The notes beneath the pieces were generated by a model, which was given only the letters and a program-made list of their open reading frames with translations, did no database searches and was not told the origin of the DNA. Shown piece after piece: positions 29,323-37,846 of a stretch of DNA of 64,000 nt (positions are counted from its first letter, which is position 1; every line of letters begins with the position of its first letter). Source of the stretch: Weizmannia acidilactici (lineage in GTDB: Bacteria > Bacillota > Bacilli > Bacillales > Bacillaceae_C); contig NZ_BKZP01000005.1 of NCBI RefSeq assembly GCF_008974185.1, positions 1-64,000 on the forward strand, read 5' to 3'. A program made the translations under genes and the position numbers.

Positions 29323-30693
29323 GTGGGAAACAAGCGGTTTTTAAAAGTTTTCATCATCTTGTTTACGAGTACGGCTTTTATTTTAGGTTTCTCACATTTC
29401 GGGGCTTTTGCCATAGAAAAAGGATTCGGCCATACCGAAAAATTTTCTGAAGGTACATCTGCCGGAGGTGTCGATCTGTCCGGGTTAACAAAAGACGAAG
29501 CACAGCAAAAACTGGAAAATGCCGTGCAAAAATGGAAGGCATCCCATCCTGTTACGCTTTTGTATTTAAACCAATCTATTAAACTTCCGGCTGCCGAGCT
29601 GCGATTTGATCTTGCGGAAAGCTTAAACCGGGCGCAGGATGGCAAGCCTGGGAAGCTATACGTAACGGTCAATAACAGCGGACTGGTCAAGATGATTTCG
29701 GAATCTTTTCCGGAAATCAGCCTCGAAGACTGGAATATCGGCCAATTAATTACTGCCATTTGCAATGCGGCATCCCGCCTTGAAACCGGTAATCTCACCT
29801 TTGATCTGGCTTCTTATGCAATTCAAGCGGACCAATCCGAAAAAACAGTCTCGAAAGCCGTATTAACGGCCATACCTGAAGCGGAGGCGTACGAGCTGGA
29901 AACATGGGCCAAGCAGTTTCCAAAACTGGACATCCCCGCGCAAAGTGCATTTTCTTTATTAAAAACAGCGGGGAAAACCGGCTCTGCTTTTTCGAATACT
30001 GCGCTGAGTATGATCGCAACAGCCATTTATGAAGCGGTTCTGCCGACGGATTTTGAAATCATTGAACGGTACACGAGCAATGAACTGCCGGGGTATGCCG
30101 CGCTCGGAAAAGAAGCAAGGGTTGTAAAAGGTAAGCTCGACTTTTCTTTCGTTAATCCGAACACAACCGCCTATAAGCTGCAGTTTGCTTATCGAAATGG
30201 CGCGTTTACTGTTTCCGTTACTGGCCGACCTTTTGCTGAAAAATATAAAATTGCCGAGAAAAATGCGAAAACGATCGAACCGAAAACGGCGGTGCGCTAC
30301 ACTTCTTCTTTAAAAGCCAACCAATCCGTTGTGCAGCAAACCGGAAAGGCAGGCCATTACGTAAAAATATACCGGAATATTTACAGTCAGGAAAATAGCC
30401 TGCTGAAATCAACCCTGCTGTCGGAAGATTTCTATCCGCCCGTCACGAAAATTGTTTCGAAAGGATATCCGGAAGAAGCAGAAGGCAGCACAAGCAATAC
30501 AAGCGGTACCACAACAGGCGGAGGTACCTCTTCCTCGGCTGACCAGAAAAGCGCTGCGGAAACAGCCCAAACTTCTAAAGATGATCTAAACAGTTCGGCT
30601 CGTTCAGGCAATTCATCTTCAGATTCGGGGCAGACGGAAAAAAACAGTACTTCGGACAACAATCGCTCAGGCAGCACGAACAGCAAGAGCTAA
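29323..30693 (+). CDS. VanW-like exported protein
   Basis: A 456-residue protein with an N-terminal signal anchor (about 5-25). A peptidoglycan-binding-like region (TSAGGVDLSGLTKDEAQQKL) follows, then a VanW-type domain (about 195-300). Its Phe-Ser box (AFSLLKTAG) and LPGYAALGKEA segment replace the usual Gly-rich and Cys-containing motif, so it is divergent. The tail (about 385-456) is Ser/Thr/Gly-rich and disordered. It starts at GTG 29323. VanW homologues such as YoaR are envelope proteins of unclear role. Here it could help the pilus cross the thick wall, an inference. Confidence 0.7.
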   Translation: MGNKRFLKVFIILFTSTAFILGFSHFGAFAIEKGFGHTEKFSEGTSAGGVDLSGLTKDEAQQKLENAVQKWKASHPVTLLYLNQSIKLPAAELRFDLAESLNRAQDGKPGKLYVTVNNSGLVKMISESFPEISLEDWNIGQLITAICNAASRLETGNLTFDLASYAIQADQSEKTVSKAVLTAIPEAEAYELETWAKQFPKLDIPAQSAFSLLKTAGKTGSAFSNTALSMIATAIYEAVLPTDFEIIERYTSNELPGYAALGKEARVVKGKLDFSFVNPNTTAYKLQFAYRNGAFTVSVTGRPFAEKYKIAEKNAKTIEPKTAVRYTSSLKANQSVVQQTGKAGHYVKIYRNIYSQENSLLKSTLLSEDFYPPVTKIVSKGYPEEAEGSTSNTSGTTTGGGTSSSADQKSAAETAQTSKDDLNSSARSGNSSSDSGQTEKNSTSDNNRSGSTNSKS

Positions 30694-30777
30694 TGTCCCA
30701 AACGGAGACTGAAAATTTTCTTTTTGCTGCTTCTTAGGTTGATAGCCCTATGACATGAAAAAAAGCGGGGAATCGTG

Positions 30778-32439
30778 ATGAAACAAGTACGGAAACGCCT
30801 TGGAGATTTGTTAATTGAATCAGGTTTAATCACAGAGGAGCAATTGGAACAGGCACTGAAGGAAAAAGGCGAAAACCAGAAACTCGGCGATGCGCTTCTC
30901 CAGCGCGGATACATCACTGAACAGCAGCTAATTGAAGTGCTGGAATTCCAACTGGGCATCCCTCATATCAGCCTTTTTCGCTATCCTTTCGACCAGAGCA
31001 TTATGAATCTCGTACCGAAAGAAATAGCAAAACGGAATTTGCTCATTCCGCTTAAAAAAGACGGGGATAAATTATATGTCGCAATGGCGGACCCGATGGA
31101 TTTCAATGCGATTGATGACCTGAGGCTGTCGACCGGGTTCCGGATTGAACCGGTTATTGCGTCTAAAGATGATATTTTGCGGGCCATCACCAAGTGTTAT
31201 GAATTTGATGACGGCGTGGAAGAAATGCTGAGCGGCATAATCGAAAATGAAGAGTCGGCGGAAATCCAGGCCGGCGAAGAAGATTCACCGGTTGTCCAAC
31301 TCGTGAACCAAATCCTTCAAAATGCCGTCCAGCAGCGGGCAAGCGATATCCATCTGGACCCGCAGGAAACGAAATTTATTGTCCGTTACCGTGTGGACGG
31401 AATCTTACGGACGGAAAGGGTTCTGCCAAAAACGATGCAGAACGTCTTGACGGCGCGCATTAAAATCATGGCGAATCTGGATATCACCGAACACCGCGTT
31501 CCACAGGACGGACGGATCAAGATCGATTTGGATTTCCATCCGGTTGATATTCGCGTATCCACCTTGCCGACCATATATGGTGAAAAAATCGTGCTGCGGA
31601 TTTTGGACCTTTCCAGCGCGATCAATGATATCCGCCAACTCGACTTTAATAAGCTGAATTTTCAGCGCTTTTCGCAGCTTATTCAGCGCCCGAACGGTAT
31701 CATTTTGATTACGGGCCCGACCGGATCAGGAAAATCATCCACGTTATATGCAGCCTTAAACCACCTGAACAATGAACAGGTCAATATCATCACGGTTGAA
31801 GACCCGGTGGAATACCAGATCGAAGGTGTGAACCAAATTCAGGTGAACACAGCGGTAGGAATGACATTTGGGAAAGGCTTACGGGCGATTTTGCGGCAGG
31901 ATCCGAATATCATCATGGTCGGGGAAATCCGCGACAAAGAAACCGCAGAAATCGCCATCCGGGCATCACTTACAGGACACCTGGTCTTAAGCACCCTGCA
32001 TACGAATGATGCGCTCGGCACGATTACAAGATTAATAGATATGGGAGTTGAGCCTTTTCTCGTCGCTACTTCGTTAAGTGGTGTCGTTTCACAGCGGCTT
32101 GTGCGCAGGGTGTGCCGCGACTGCGCGGAGGAACAGGCGCCAACCAAACGCGAAATCGAAATTTTTGCCAAGCGCGGCATTAAAATTGATAAAATCGTGC
32201 GCGGCCGCGGCTGCGGAAACTGTAACATGACCGGCTATAAAGGGCGGATGGCGATCCAGGAACTGCTCGTGGTCAATGAAAACATCAGGCGCGGCATTAT
32301 GAACGGGGAACCGCTGTCCAAACTCAGGGAATATGCGATCCAGAATAAGACGATTTTTCTGCTTGATGACGGATTACTAAAGGTAAAACAGGGTTGGACG
32401 ACGACGGAAGAAATTTTGCGCGTCGCCCTGCCGGAGTAG
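30778..32439 (+). CDS. pilB: Type IV pilus extension ATPase PilB (GspE/PulE family)
   Basis: A 553-residue secretion ATPase powering pilus polymerisation. It has an N-terminal MshEN-type domain (about 5-150, GDLLIESGLITEEQLEQAL) and a catalytic domain with Walker A GPTGSGKS at 313-320. Asp box VGEIRDKETAEIA and His box TGHLVLSTLHTNDA are present, along with the C-terminal tetracysteine zinc motif (CRDC near 445 and CGNC near 480) typical of assembly ATPases. A GTG lies immediately before ATG 30778. It is clustered with pilT and pilC. The MshEN domain raises the possibility of cyclic-di-GMP binding, not verified. Confidence 0.95.
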   Translation: MKQVRKRLGDLLIESGLITEEQLEQALKEKGENQKLGDALLQRGYITEQQLIEVLEFQLGIPHISLFRYPFDQSIMNLVPKEIAKRNLLIPLKKDGDKLYVAMADPMDFNAIDDLRLSTGFRIEPVIASKDDILRAITKCYEFDDGVEEMLSGIIENEESAEIQAGEEDSPVVQLVNQILQNAVQQRASDIHLDPQETKFIVRYRVDGILRTERVLPKTMQNVLTARIKIMANLDITEHRVPQDGRIKIDLDFHPVDIRVSTLPTIYGEKIVLRILDLSSAINDIRQLDFNKLNFQRFSQLIQRPNGIILITGPTGSGKSSTLYAALNHLNNEQVNIITVEDPVEYQIEGVNQIQVNTAVGMTFGKGLRAILRQDPNIIMVGEIRDKETAEIAIRASLTGHLVLSTLHTNDALGTITRLIDMGVEPFLVATSLSGVVSQRLVRRVCRDCAEEQAPTKREIEIFAKRGIKIDKIVRGRGCGNCNMTGYKGRMAIQELLVVNENIRRGIMNGEPLSKLREYAIQNKTIFLLDDGLLKVKQGWTTTEEILRVALPE

Positions 32440-32448
32440 GTGAAGAAA

Positions 32449-33501
32449 ATGAAGGAAAAAATTGAGTATTTGCTTCGCTCAGCTTTTGAGTTAAAAGCTT
32501 CGGATCTTCATTTGACCGTTGGTGTTCCGCCGATCATGCGCATAAACGGCCAATTAAAACGGTACGGCAAGGAGCCGATGACCCCGCAGCTGACGGAAGG
32601 AATGGCGAAAGCGATCATCTCCGATACGATGTGGCCGGTCTTTTTGGAACGCGGTGAGATTGATTTTTCATACGGGATCCCTGGCGTTTCCCGTTTTCGG
32701 ATTAACGCGTACCGGCAGCGGAACTGTGTCTCTTTGGCGATCCGCGTGGTGCCGACAAAAATACCGACAGTCGAGGAACTGCATCTTCCGCCGGTTTTAT
32801 ATTCGTTCACGGAAAAGCCGAATGGGCTGGTGCTTGTGACCGGCCCGACCGGCAACGGAAAATCGACGACGCTTGCCGCGATGATCGACCATATGAACAA
32901 AACGTTGCATAAGCACATCATTACGCTCGAAGATCCAATTGAATATTTACATAAGCATCAAAACTGTATCATCGACCAGCGCGAAATCGGATTTGATACG
33001 CAAAATTTTGCGAACGGCCTGCGTGCGGCGCTGCGCCAGGATCCGGATGTCATTCTCGTCGGGGAAATGCGCGATTTGGAAACGATCCACACGGCGATTA
33101 CGGCGGCTGAAACCGGGCATCTCGTGCTCGGGACGCTCCATACGTCAAGCGCGCCGTCTACGATCGACCGGATTATCGATGTGTTTCCGCCCTCCCAGCA
33201 GCCGCAAATCCGCATCCAGCTTGCCAACGTTTTGGTCGGCATCGTGGCGCAGCGGCTTTTCCCGACAGTGGATAACAAAGGGCGGAGGGCGGCGACGGAA
33301 ATTTTGGTGAACAATGCGGCCATCGCCAATCTGATCCGCAATGAAAAAATCCACCAGATTGTCAATGTCCTGCAGACGAGCCGCGCGCTCGGCATGCACA
33401 CGCTTGAAACCGATGTGAAGAAATTGCTCCAAAGCGGCGTCATTTCAAAGGAAGCGGCGGAACCTTATTTACAGGAGATCGGTCAAAATGCCACGATTTA
33501 A
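32449..33501 (+). CDS. pilT: Type IV pilus retraction ATPase PilT
   Basis: A 350-residue hexameric ATPase that disassembles pili and drives twitching. Walker A is GPTGNGKS at 132-139, followed by the Asp box VGEMRDLETI, the His box ETGHLVLGTLHT and a recognisable AIRNLI-like segment (AIANLIRNEKIHQI), the hallmark separating PilT from PilB. There is no tetracysteine. ATG 32449 after AGGTG is preferred over GTG 32440. It overlaps pilC by 14 bases. Its presence distinguishes this locus from the B. subtilis comG operon, which has no retraction ATPase. Confidence 0.95.
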   Translation: MKEKIEYLLRSAFELKASDLHLTVGVPPIMRINGQLKRYGKEPMTPQLTEGMAKAIISDTMWPVFLERGEIDFSYGIPGVSRFRINAYRQRNCVSLAIRVVPTKIPTVEELHLPPVLYSFTEKPNGLVLVTGPTGNGKSTTLAAMIDHMNKTLHKHIITLEDPIEYLHKHQNCIIDQREIGFDTQNFANGLRAALRQDPDVILVGEMRDLETIHTAITAAETGHLVLGTLHTSSAPSTIDRIIDVFPPSQQPQIRIQLANVLVGIVAQRLFPTVDNKGRRAATEILVNNAAIANLIRNEKIHQIVNVLQTSRALGMHTLETDVKKLLQSGVISKEAAEPYLQEIGQNATI

Positions 33502-34693
33502 GTACCAGGGAAGAATGAAAACCGGGAAGAAAACCGGTACCATCACCGCAGACTCTAAAAGAGACGCGCTCTTGAAGCTGAGGGAGCAAGGCGTGCGGGT
33601 GGTTGAAATCAATGAATTGCCCGAAACGCTGTTGACAATGGAAATCAGCCTTGGCAACCGTGTGAAACTACAGGATTTTGTCATATTCCTCCGCCAGTTT
33701 TCCACGCTCCTGAAAGCAGGCGTCACGGTTGTGGATTCGACAAGAATACTGGCGAACCAGACGAGCAGCAAAACGCTGAAAAAGACGCTGTTGGAAGTCG
33801 AGGAAGACCTGCGCAGCGGAATTGCGTTGTCGCAGGCGGCCGCAAAACATAAAAAAGTGTTTACTCCGATGTTTATCAATATGGTGTATGCCGGTGAAGC
33901 GGGCGGAAGCCTTGACGATACATTGGACAGGCTCGCCACTTATTACGAAAAACAGCACCGTACCCAGCAAAAAGTGCGGTCGGCTCTGACGTACCCGATT
34001 TTTGTCGGTGTGATGGCGATTGTGGTCGTAATTTTTATGCTGGTTAAAATCGTCCCGACTTTTGTTTCTATTTTAAATGATTATAATGCGAAACTGCCGG
34101 CGGTAACCCGCTTTGTTTTGGCGATGAGTGGCTTTTTGCAGCAATTTTGGTGGCTGATCATACTGCTTGCTGTCGGGTTATATGTATTGTTGGTTTTTAT
34201 GCGCCAAAATAAAGTGAGCAAATACTATCTCGATTATGCTTTGCTCAAAATTCCGGTATTCGGCAAGCTTGTCCAGAAATCAATCATTGCCCGTATGACA
34301 AGGACATTAAGTTCCCTATTCTCCAGCTCGGTGCCGATTTTACAGGCATTAACGATCGTTGAAAAAATCGTGGAAAATGAAGTGATGACAAATGTGATCC
34401 GCCAGTCCCGGGATGCTTTGGAAAGAGGGGAGTCGATGACCGATCCGATGCGGCGCCACTGGGTTTTTCCACCGCTTGTGACGCAGATGATCGCAATCGG
34501 GGAAGAAACGGGTGCGCTGGACGGGATGCTTGCGAAAGTTGCTGATTTTTACGAAGCTGAAGTCGAAGCTGCGACCGACCAGATGAAGGCGCTGATCGAA
34601 CCGTTCATGATTGTCCTATTGGCAGGAGTAGTTGGAACGATTGTCGCATCAATTATGATTCCAATGTTTGAAATTTATAACAACGTTCAGTAA
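33488..34693 (+). CDS. pilC: Type IV pilus inner-membrane platform protein PilC
   Basis: A 401-residue GspF-family platform protein with two homologous cytoplasmic domains (about 60-170 and 265-375, each with an FLRQFSTLLKAG or MTRTLSSLFSSS opening) and three transmembrane helices (near 170-195, 215-240, 375-398). It couples PilB/PilT motion to pilin insertion. The start lies within the pilT 3' end. The family length is about 400, so it is complete. A promoter-like sequence follows before pilA. Confidence 0.96.
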   Translation: MPRFKYQGRMKTGKKTGTITADSKRDALLKLREQGVRVVEINELPETLLTMEISLGNRVKLQDFVIFLRQFSTLLKAGVTVVDSTRILANQTSSKTLKKTLLEVEEDLRSGIALSQAAAKHKKVFTPMFINMVYAGEAGGSLDDTLDRLATYYEKQHRTQQKVRSALTYPIFVGVMAIVVVIFMLVKIVPTFVSILNDYNAKLPAVTRFVLAMSGFLQQFWWLIILLAVGLYVLLVFMRQNKVSKYYLDYALLKIPVFGKLVQKSIIARMTRTLSSLFSSSVPILQALTIVEKIVENEVMTNVIRQSRDALERGESMTDPMRRHWVFPPLVTQMIAIGEETGALDGMLAKVADFYEAEVEAATDQMKALIEPFMIVLLAGVVGTIVASIMIPMFEIYNNVQ

Positions 34694-34708
34694 AGTGAAC
34701 AAAAAATA

Positions 34709-34737
34709 TATTCTTATTGTACAAAACTATGTATAAT
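34709..34737 (+). promoter_or_regulatory. Probable internal promoter of pilA
   Basis: A perfect TATAAT at 34732-34737 with a poor -35 (TATTCT at 34709-34714, 17-nt spacer), 38 nt before pilA in a very AT-rich gap. Separate expression of the major pilin would fit its need for high abundance. Confidence 0.45.
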
Positions 34738-34774
34738 ATAGGTAAAATGTTCTATCACCAAAGGAGGAAAAGCC

Positions 34775-35215
34775 ATGTTGAGAAAGAAACGCAGGCTTTT
34801 AAAAAGCCAAAAAGGTTTTACTTTAATTGAATTGCTTGCTGTTATTGTTATTTTAGGGATCATTGCGGCAATCGCCATCCCGGCGATCGGAAATGTGATC
34901 AAAAACTCGAGGTTTAATGCGATTAAATCTGATGCGATCCAGGTTATTAGTGCAGCAAAACTTTATGCAGCAGATAATGATGTGAAATCAGGTGATACAA
35001 TACAACAAACAGATTTGTCAAAATATCTCGACGACAAAGATAGTACATTAAAAGAATATTCGGTTACGTTAACAACAGATTCAGATGGAAAAATTGATTA
35101 CGAAGTTAATGGTTCAGGCATTGATGGTGGTGTTAAAATAACATTTAAAAATGCTACTTTAAATGAAATTAATTCTGCGAAAAGAACCAGCGATAATGTT
35201 ACAATAGGTCAATAA
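34775..35215 (+). CDS. pilA: Major type IV prepilin PilA
   Basis: A 146-residue prepilin. A 14-residue Lys/Arg-rich leader ends KSQKG and is cleaved before FTLIELLAVIVILGIIAAIA with Glu5 and Pro22, the strict type IVa pattern. The globular domain has no cysteine, so no disulfide-bounded D-region. AAAGGAGG stands just before the ATG. The part coding for the globular domain (34930-35215) is strikingly AT-rich compared with its neighbours, suggesting recent exchange or diversifying selection of the exposed region. It has its own promoter-like element and terminator. Confidence 0.93.
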   Translation: MLRKKRRLLKSQKGFTLIELLAVIVILGIIAAIAIPAIGNVIKNSRFNAIKSDAIQVISAAKLYAADNDVKSGDTIQQTDLSKYLDDKDSTLKEYSVTLTTDSDGKIDYEVNGSGIDGGVKITFKNATLNEINSAKRTSDNVTIGQ

Positions 35216-35257
35216 TTCTATTTTGTTCAAGAAAGTTTTTTGTTAAGACTATCTACA

Positions 35258-35283
35258 AGCGGAGATATTCCGCTGTTTCTTTC
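35258..35283 (+). terminator. Terminator after pilA
   Basis: AGCGGA (35258-35263) and TCCGCT (35269-35274) around GATAT, then GTTTCTTTCT. A second hairpin, CCAAGGTCTG/CAGGCCTTGG (35287-35316), follows without a T run. Incomplete termination would let transcription continue into pilM. Confidence 0.6.
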
Positions 35284-35356
35284 TCTCCAAGGTCTGCTTC
35301 TTGTGCCAGGCCTTGGTTGCTAGTTTGCTAGGATTATTTGTTGAGGGGTTATCTCT

Positions 35357-36358
35357 ATGGCATTTTCATTTTTTCCGGGTTCCAGGAAAATCGGCAATTT
35401 CATCATGAAGGACCATGTGATCCGCTATCTTGAATTGAAGCAGGCCAATCCCCCTATCGTGCAAATTTTCGGCGAGCATTATCTTCCGGAAGGGCTGATC
35501 CGCGACGGGAAAATCGTAGATGTTGAGACGCTTTCCATGATTGCCGAAGAATGCCTCGATGATTGGGGACTGAAGCGGGGAAAACACTTGATCCGGTTTA
35601 CGGTTCCCGAGCATTTAGTTGTCGTGCGCAAAGTGGCTGTCCCGAAAGAAGTCGCCGTGGATGAAATCGAAGGCTATATTTACATCGAACTCGGCTCCAC
35701 CATCCATCTGCCGTTTGAAGATCCGGTGTTTGATTATACGCTCCTTACCGAGGCCAATGAAGAAAAGCAAATCCTTTTATTTGCTTCGCCCAAAGACATT
35801 GTACAGGACTATGTGGACTTTTTTAACGGCATCCGCCTCAGCCCTGTCGCAGCCGATATCTCCCCTTTATGCGCCTACCGGTCTTTTTACCAGTTGAATC
35901 AGCTGAATCCGATGGACCACATTCTGCTTCTCCAGTTTGATTTATCCATGGTGAACGCCACCATTTTCCACCAGCACTTCCCTTTTCTCATGAGAGAGCT
36001 TGAGGTGGATATTCCGTTTTCAAAATGGGAAGTGGAAACCAATGCTTTCGGGGAAAAAAAGTATCACTGGCCGGAAGGTGATCCATTGCTGCAGTACCAG
36101 ACCGAAAACATCTATAAAGAACTGGACAGGATCATGAATTATTACCAGTTTTCCATGAGGCAGGGCAAGGCGGCTGTCAATAAAATCCTGCTGAATGGCG
36201 ATTACCCGTATTTGCAGGATATTACCGGGAAACTCTCGGAACAATTCGGCCTGCCGGTTGAGACGGCCCTTATAGAAAAAGTTTCATCCACTGCCGGCGC
36301 CCCGTTCCCCGCCCGTTTCGTTCCGTTGCTGGGGCTTGCGTTGAAAGAGGTGAAATAG
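35357..36358 (+). CDS. pilM: Pilus assembly protein PilM
   Basis: A 333-residue cytoplasmic actin-like ATPase-fold protein of the PilM/SHS2 type. It should bind the short cytoplasmic N-terminus of PilN (here MPVEINLLP, the classic PilM-binding motif) to form the alignment complex. Visible features are the conserved VPKEVAVDEIEGYIYIEL region and the phosphate-binding-like segments LLQFDLSMVNATI and ILLNGDYPYL. It abuts pilN directly. PilM N-termini usually start with GIDIG-like residues; here the first strand is degenerate (IGNFIMKDHVIRYLELK). Confidence 0.85.
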   Translation: MAFSFFPGSRKIGNFIMKDHVIRYLELKQANPPIVQIFGEHYLPEGLIRDGKIVDVETLSMIAEECLDDWGLKRGKHLIRFTVPEHLVVVRKVAVPKEVAVDEIEGYIYIELGSTIHLPFEDPVFDYTLLTEANEEKQILLFASPKDIVQDYVDFFNGIRLSPVAADISPLCAYRSFYQLNQLNPMDHILLLQFDLSMVNATIFHQHFPFLMRELEVDIPFSKWEVETNAFGEKKYHWPEGDPLLQYQTENIYKELDRIMNYYQFSMRQGKAAVNKILLNGDYPYLQDITGKLSEQFGLPVETALIEKVSSTAGAPFPARFVPLLGLALKEVK

Positions 36359-37117
36359 ATGCCGGTTGAGATTAATCTGCTGCCGAAAAAAGAACCGAAA
36401 AATATGGCTTTGCTTTTTTGGGGCGGCTTATTGGCTGCCGCATTCATCATTTTCCTGACCGTCTTCTTTTTCATGCTGCATCATGCAAAACAGGACCTCG
36501 GCGCCATAAACGAAAAAATCCACCAGGTGGAAGCGATGCAGGCTAGAGAACAGGCGAAGCAGAAAAACGATACAGACACGCAAGATTTGCGTAAACTAGC
36601 GTCCGCCGTAAAATGGGCAAAAGATTATCCCGTCAAAGCGGTGCCGATTTTGGACCAGCTCACAAAACTGCTTCCGAAATACGGCTACATTACGGATTTT
36701 TCCTGCACCGAAACGAGCGCGGACGTGACGGTTCAATTTGAATCGGGCGATGAAGTTGCTTATTACCTGAAACGGTTAAATGACAGCAAATATTTTAGCG
36801 GTGCCGTTCTGAACAACATCAAAACGGATAAAAAAGATACAGATATAGCAAGTTCCGCTTTAACGGCTGCTTCCACGTCCGGATCCGAGTCAACGTCGGG
36901 CAGCGGCAATTCCGGGTCTAACGCTAAAACGGACACGAAAAATACGGACACCTCAAATACGAAGGCGGCTTCTGGCACGAATGCCAATGCAGCGGGGGAT
37001 ACCGGGAGTACAGCTGCGGATACAAGCAGCGATCTACCTGTTTATTTGGCCAGTTATACGGTGCAATTAAACAAAAGTGCATTGAATGCAGCTGCGAAGA
37101 AGGAGGAAAAGCAATGA
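36359..37117 (+). CDS. pilN: Pilus assembly protein PilN with a low-complexity insert
   Basis: A 252-residue bitopic protein. The N-terminal motif VEINLLPKK binds PilM, one transmembrane helix spans about 16-38, a coiled region lies at 40-70 and a ferredoxin-like domain at 80-165. Between residues about 165 and 228 lies a Ser/Thr/Gly/Asn/Asp-rich stretch not expected in PilN, before the last strand LPVYLASYTVQL. The insert may be a spacer through the thick Gram-positive wall, an inference. The start immediately follows pilM, and the end overlaps pilO by four bases. Confidence 0.85.
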   Translation: MPVEINLLPKKEPKNMALLFWGGLLAAAFIIFLTVFFFMLHHAKQDLGAINEKIHQVEAMQAREQAKQKNDTDTQDLRKLASAVKWAKDYPVKAVPILDQLTKLLPKYGYITDFSCTETSADVTVQFESGDEVAYYLKRLNDSKYFSGAVLNNIKTDKKDTDIASSALTAASTSGSESTSGSGNSGSNAKTDTKNTDTSNTKAASGTNANAAGDTGSTAADTSSDLPVYLASYTVQLNKSALNAAAKKEEKQ

Positions 37118-37794
37118 ACCTCCGATTAAATAAAAGGCAATTTTCCTTGCTGATTATTCTCCTGGCCGTCTGCATTGCCGGGGCGGCAGCCTTGTACTGG
37201 TTTGTGCTGGAACCGGTAAAAGCGGAGATTGCCGTGAAAAAATCAACGTTAAAGTCGGAACAGCAGGTGCTTGACGCTTTGCATTCGAAACAGCAGATAA
37301 ATCCGGAAGTGCAGCTGGGAACGGTTGTGGACCTTTTGCAGAAAGTGCCGACAAAACCGCTGACAGAACAATTTTTGCTTGATTTCCAAATGGCGGAGTC
37401 GCTCTCCGGCAGTCTGATTACTGAAATGGATTACAATCAGCAAAAGGATACAAGCAATTCAGCCTCCGCTGCGCAATCGTCTTCAACTGGTTCGAATGCT
37501 GCTTTGCCTTCCGGGATGAAAAAAATTACTTACACTTTAACCGTGGAGTCGCCGGATTATAAAAGCATGAAATCTTTTTTAAAAACAATTGAAAATTTAT
37601 CGCGCATTACGATGATTGAATCGGTCGATTTTCAACAATCCAATCAAACCGCTGATTCCGCGGATCTGGAATATACGGTGACCGTTTCAACTTTTTATTA
37701 TCCTGAATTGAGCCGGTATGCCGATTACTTGCCGGATATCGAAGTGCCGTCCCCAAGCCATAAAAGTGACCCGATTGCCGGGACAGCACAATAA
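37114..37794 (+). CDS. pilO: Pilus assembly protein PilO
   Basis: A 226-residue bitopic protein with one transmembrane helix (about 9-30), a coiled coil (35-75) and a ferredoxin-like domain (about 80-215). It pairs with PilN. A shorter Ser/Ala/Asn-rich loop (about 108-130) occurs in the same relative place as the PilN insert. Identification rests on position after pilN, overall layout and the ending of the strand EYTVTVSTFYYPEL. Confidence 0.8.
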   Translation: MNLRLNKRQFSLLIILLAVCIAGAAALYWFVLEPVKAEIAVKKSTLKSEQQVLDALHSKQQINPEVQLGTVVDLLQKVPTKPLTEQFLLDFQMAESLSGSLITEMDYNQQKDTSNSASAAQSSSTGSNAALPSGMKKITYTLTVESPDYKSMKSFLKTIENLSRITMIESVDFQQSNQTADSADLEYTVTVSTFYYPELSRYADYLPDIEVPSPSHKSDPIAGTAQ

Positions 37795-37846
37795 GTTTTT
37801 AGCATGCATGGTAGTATAAACAAGCTGAATGTTAGAGGGATGGACC

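Noticed and set aside
29323-30693. VanW-like gene considered as vancomycin resistance
   Set aside because: VanW homologues occur widely without resistance genes; no vanHAX partners are present in the window.
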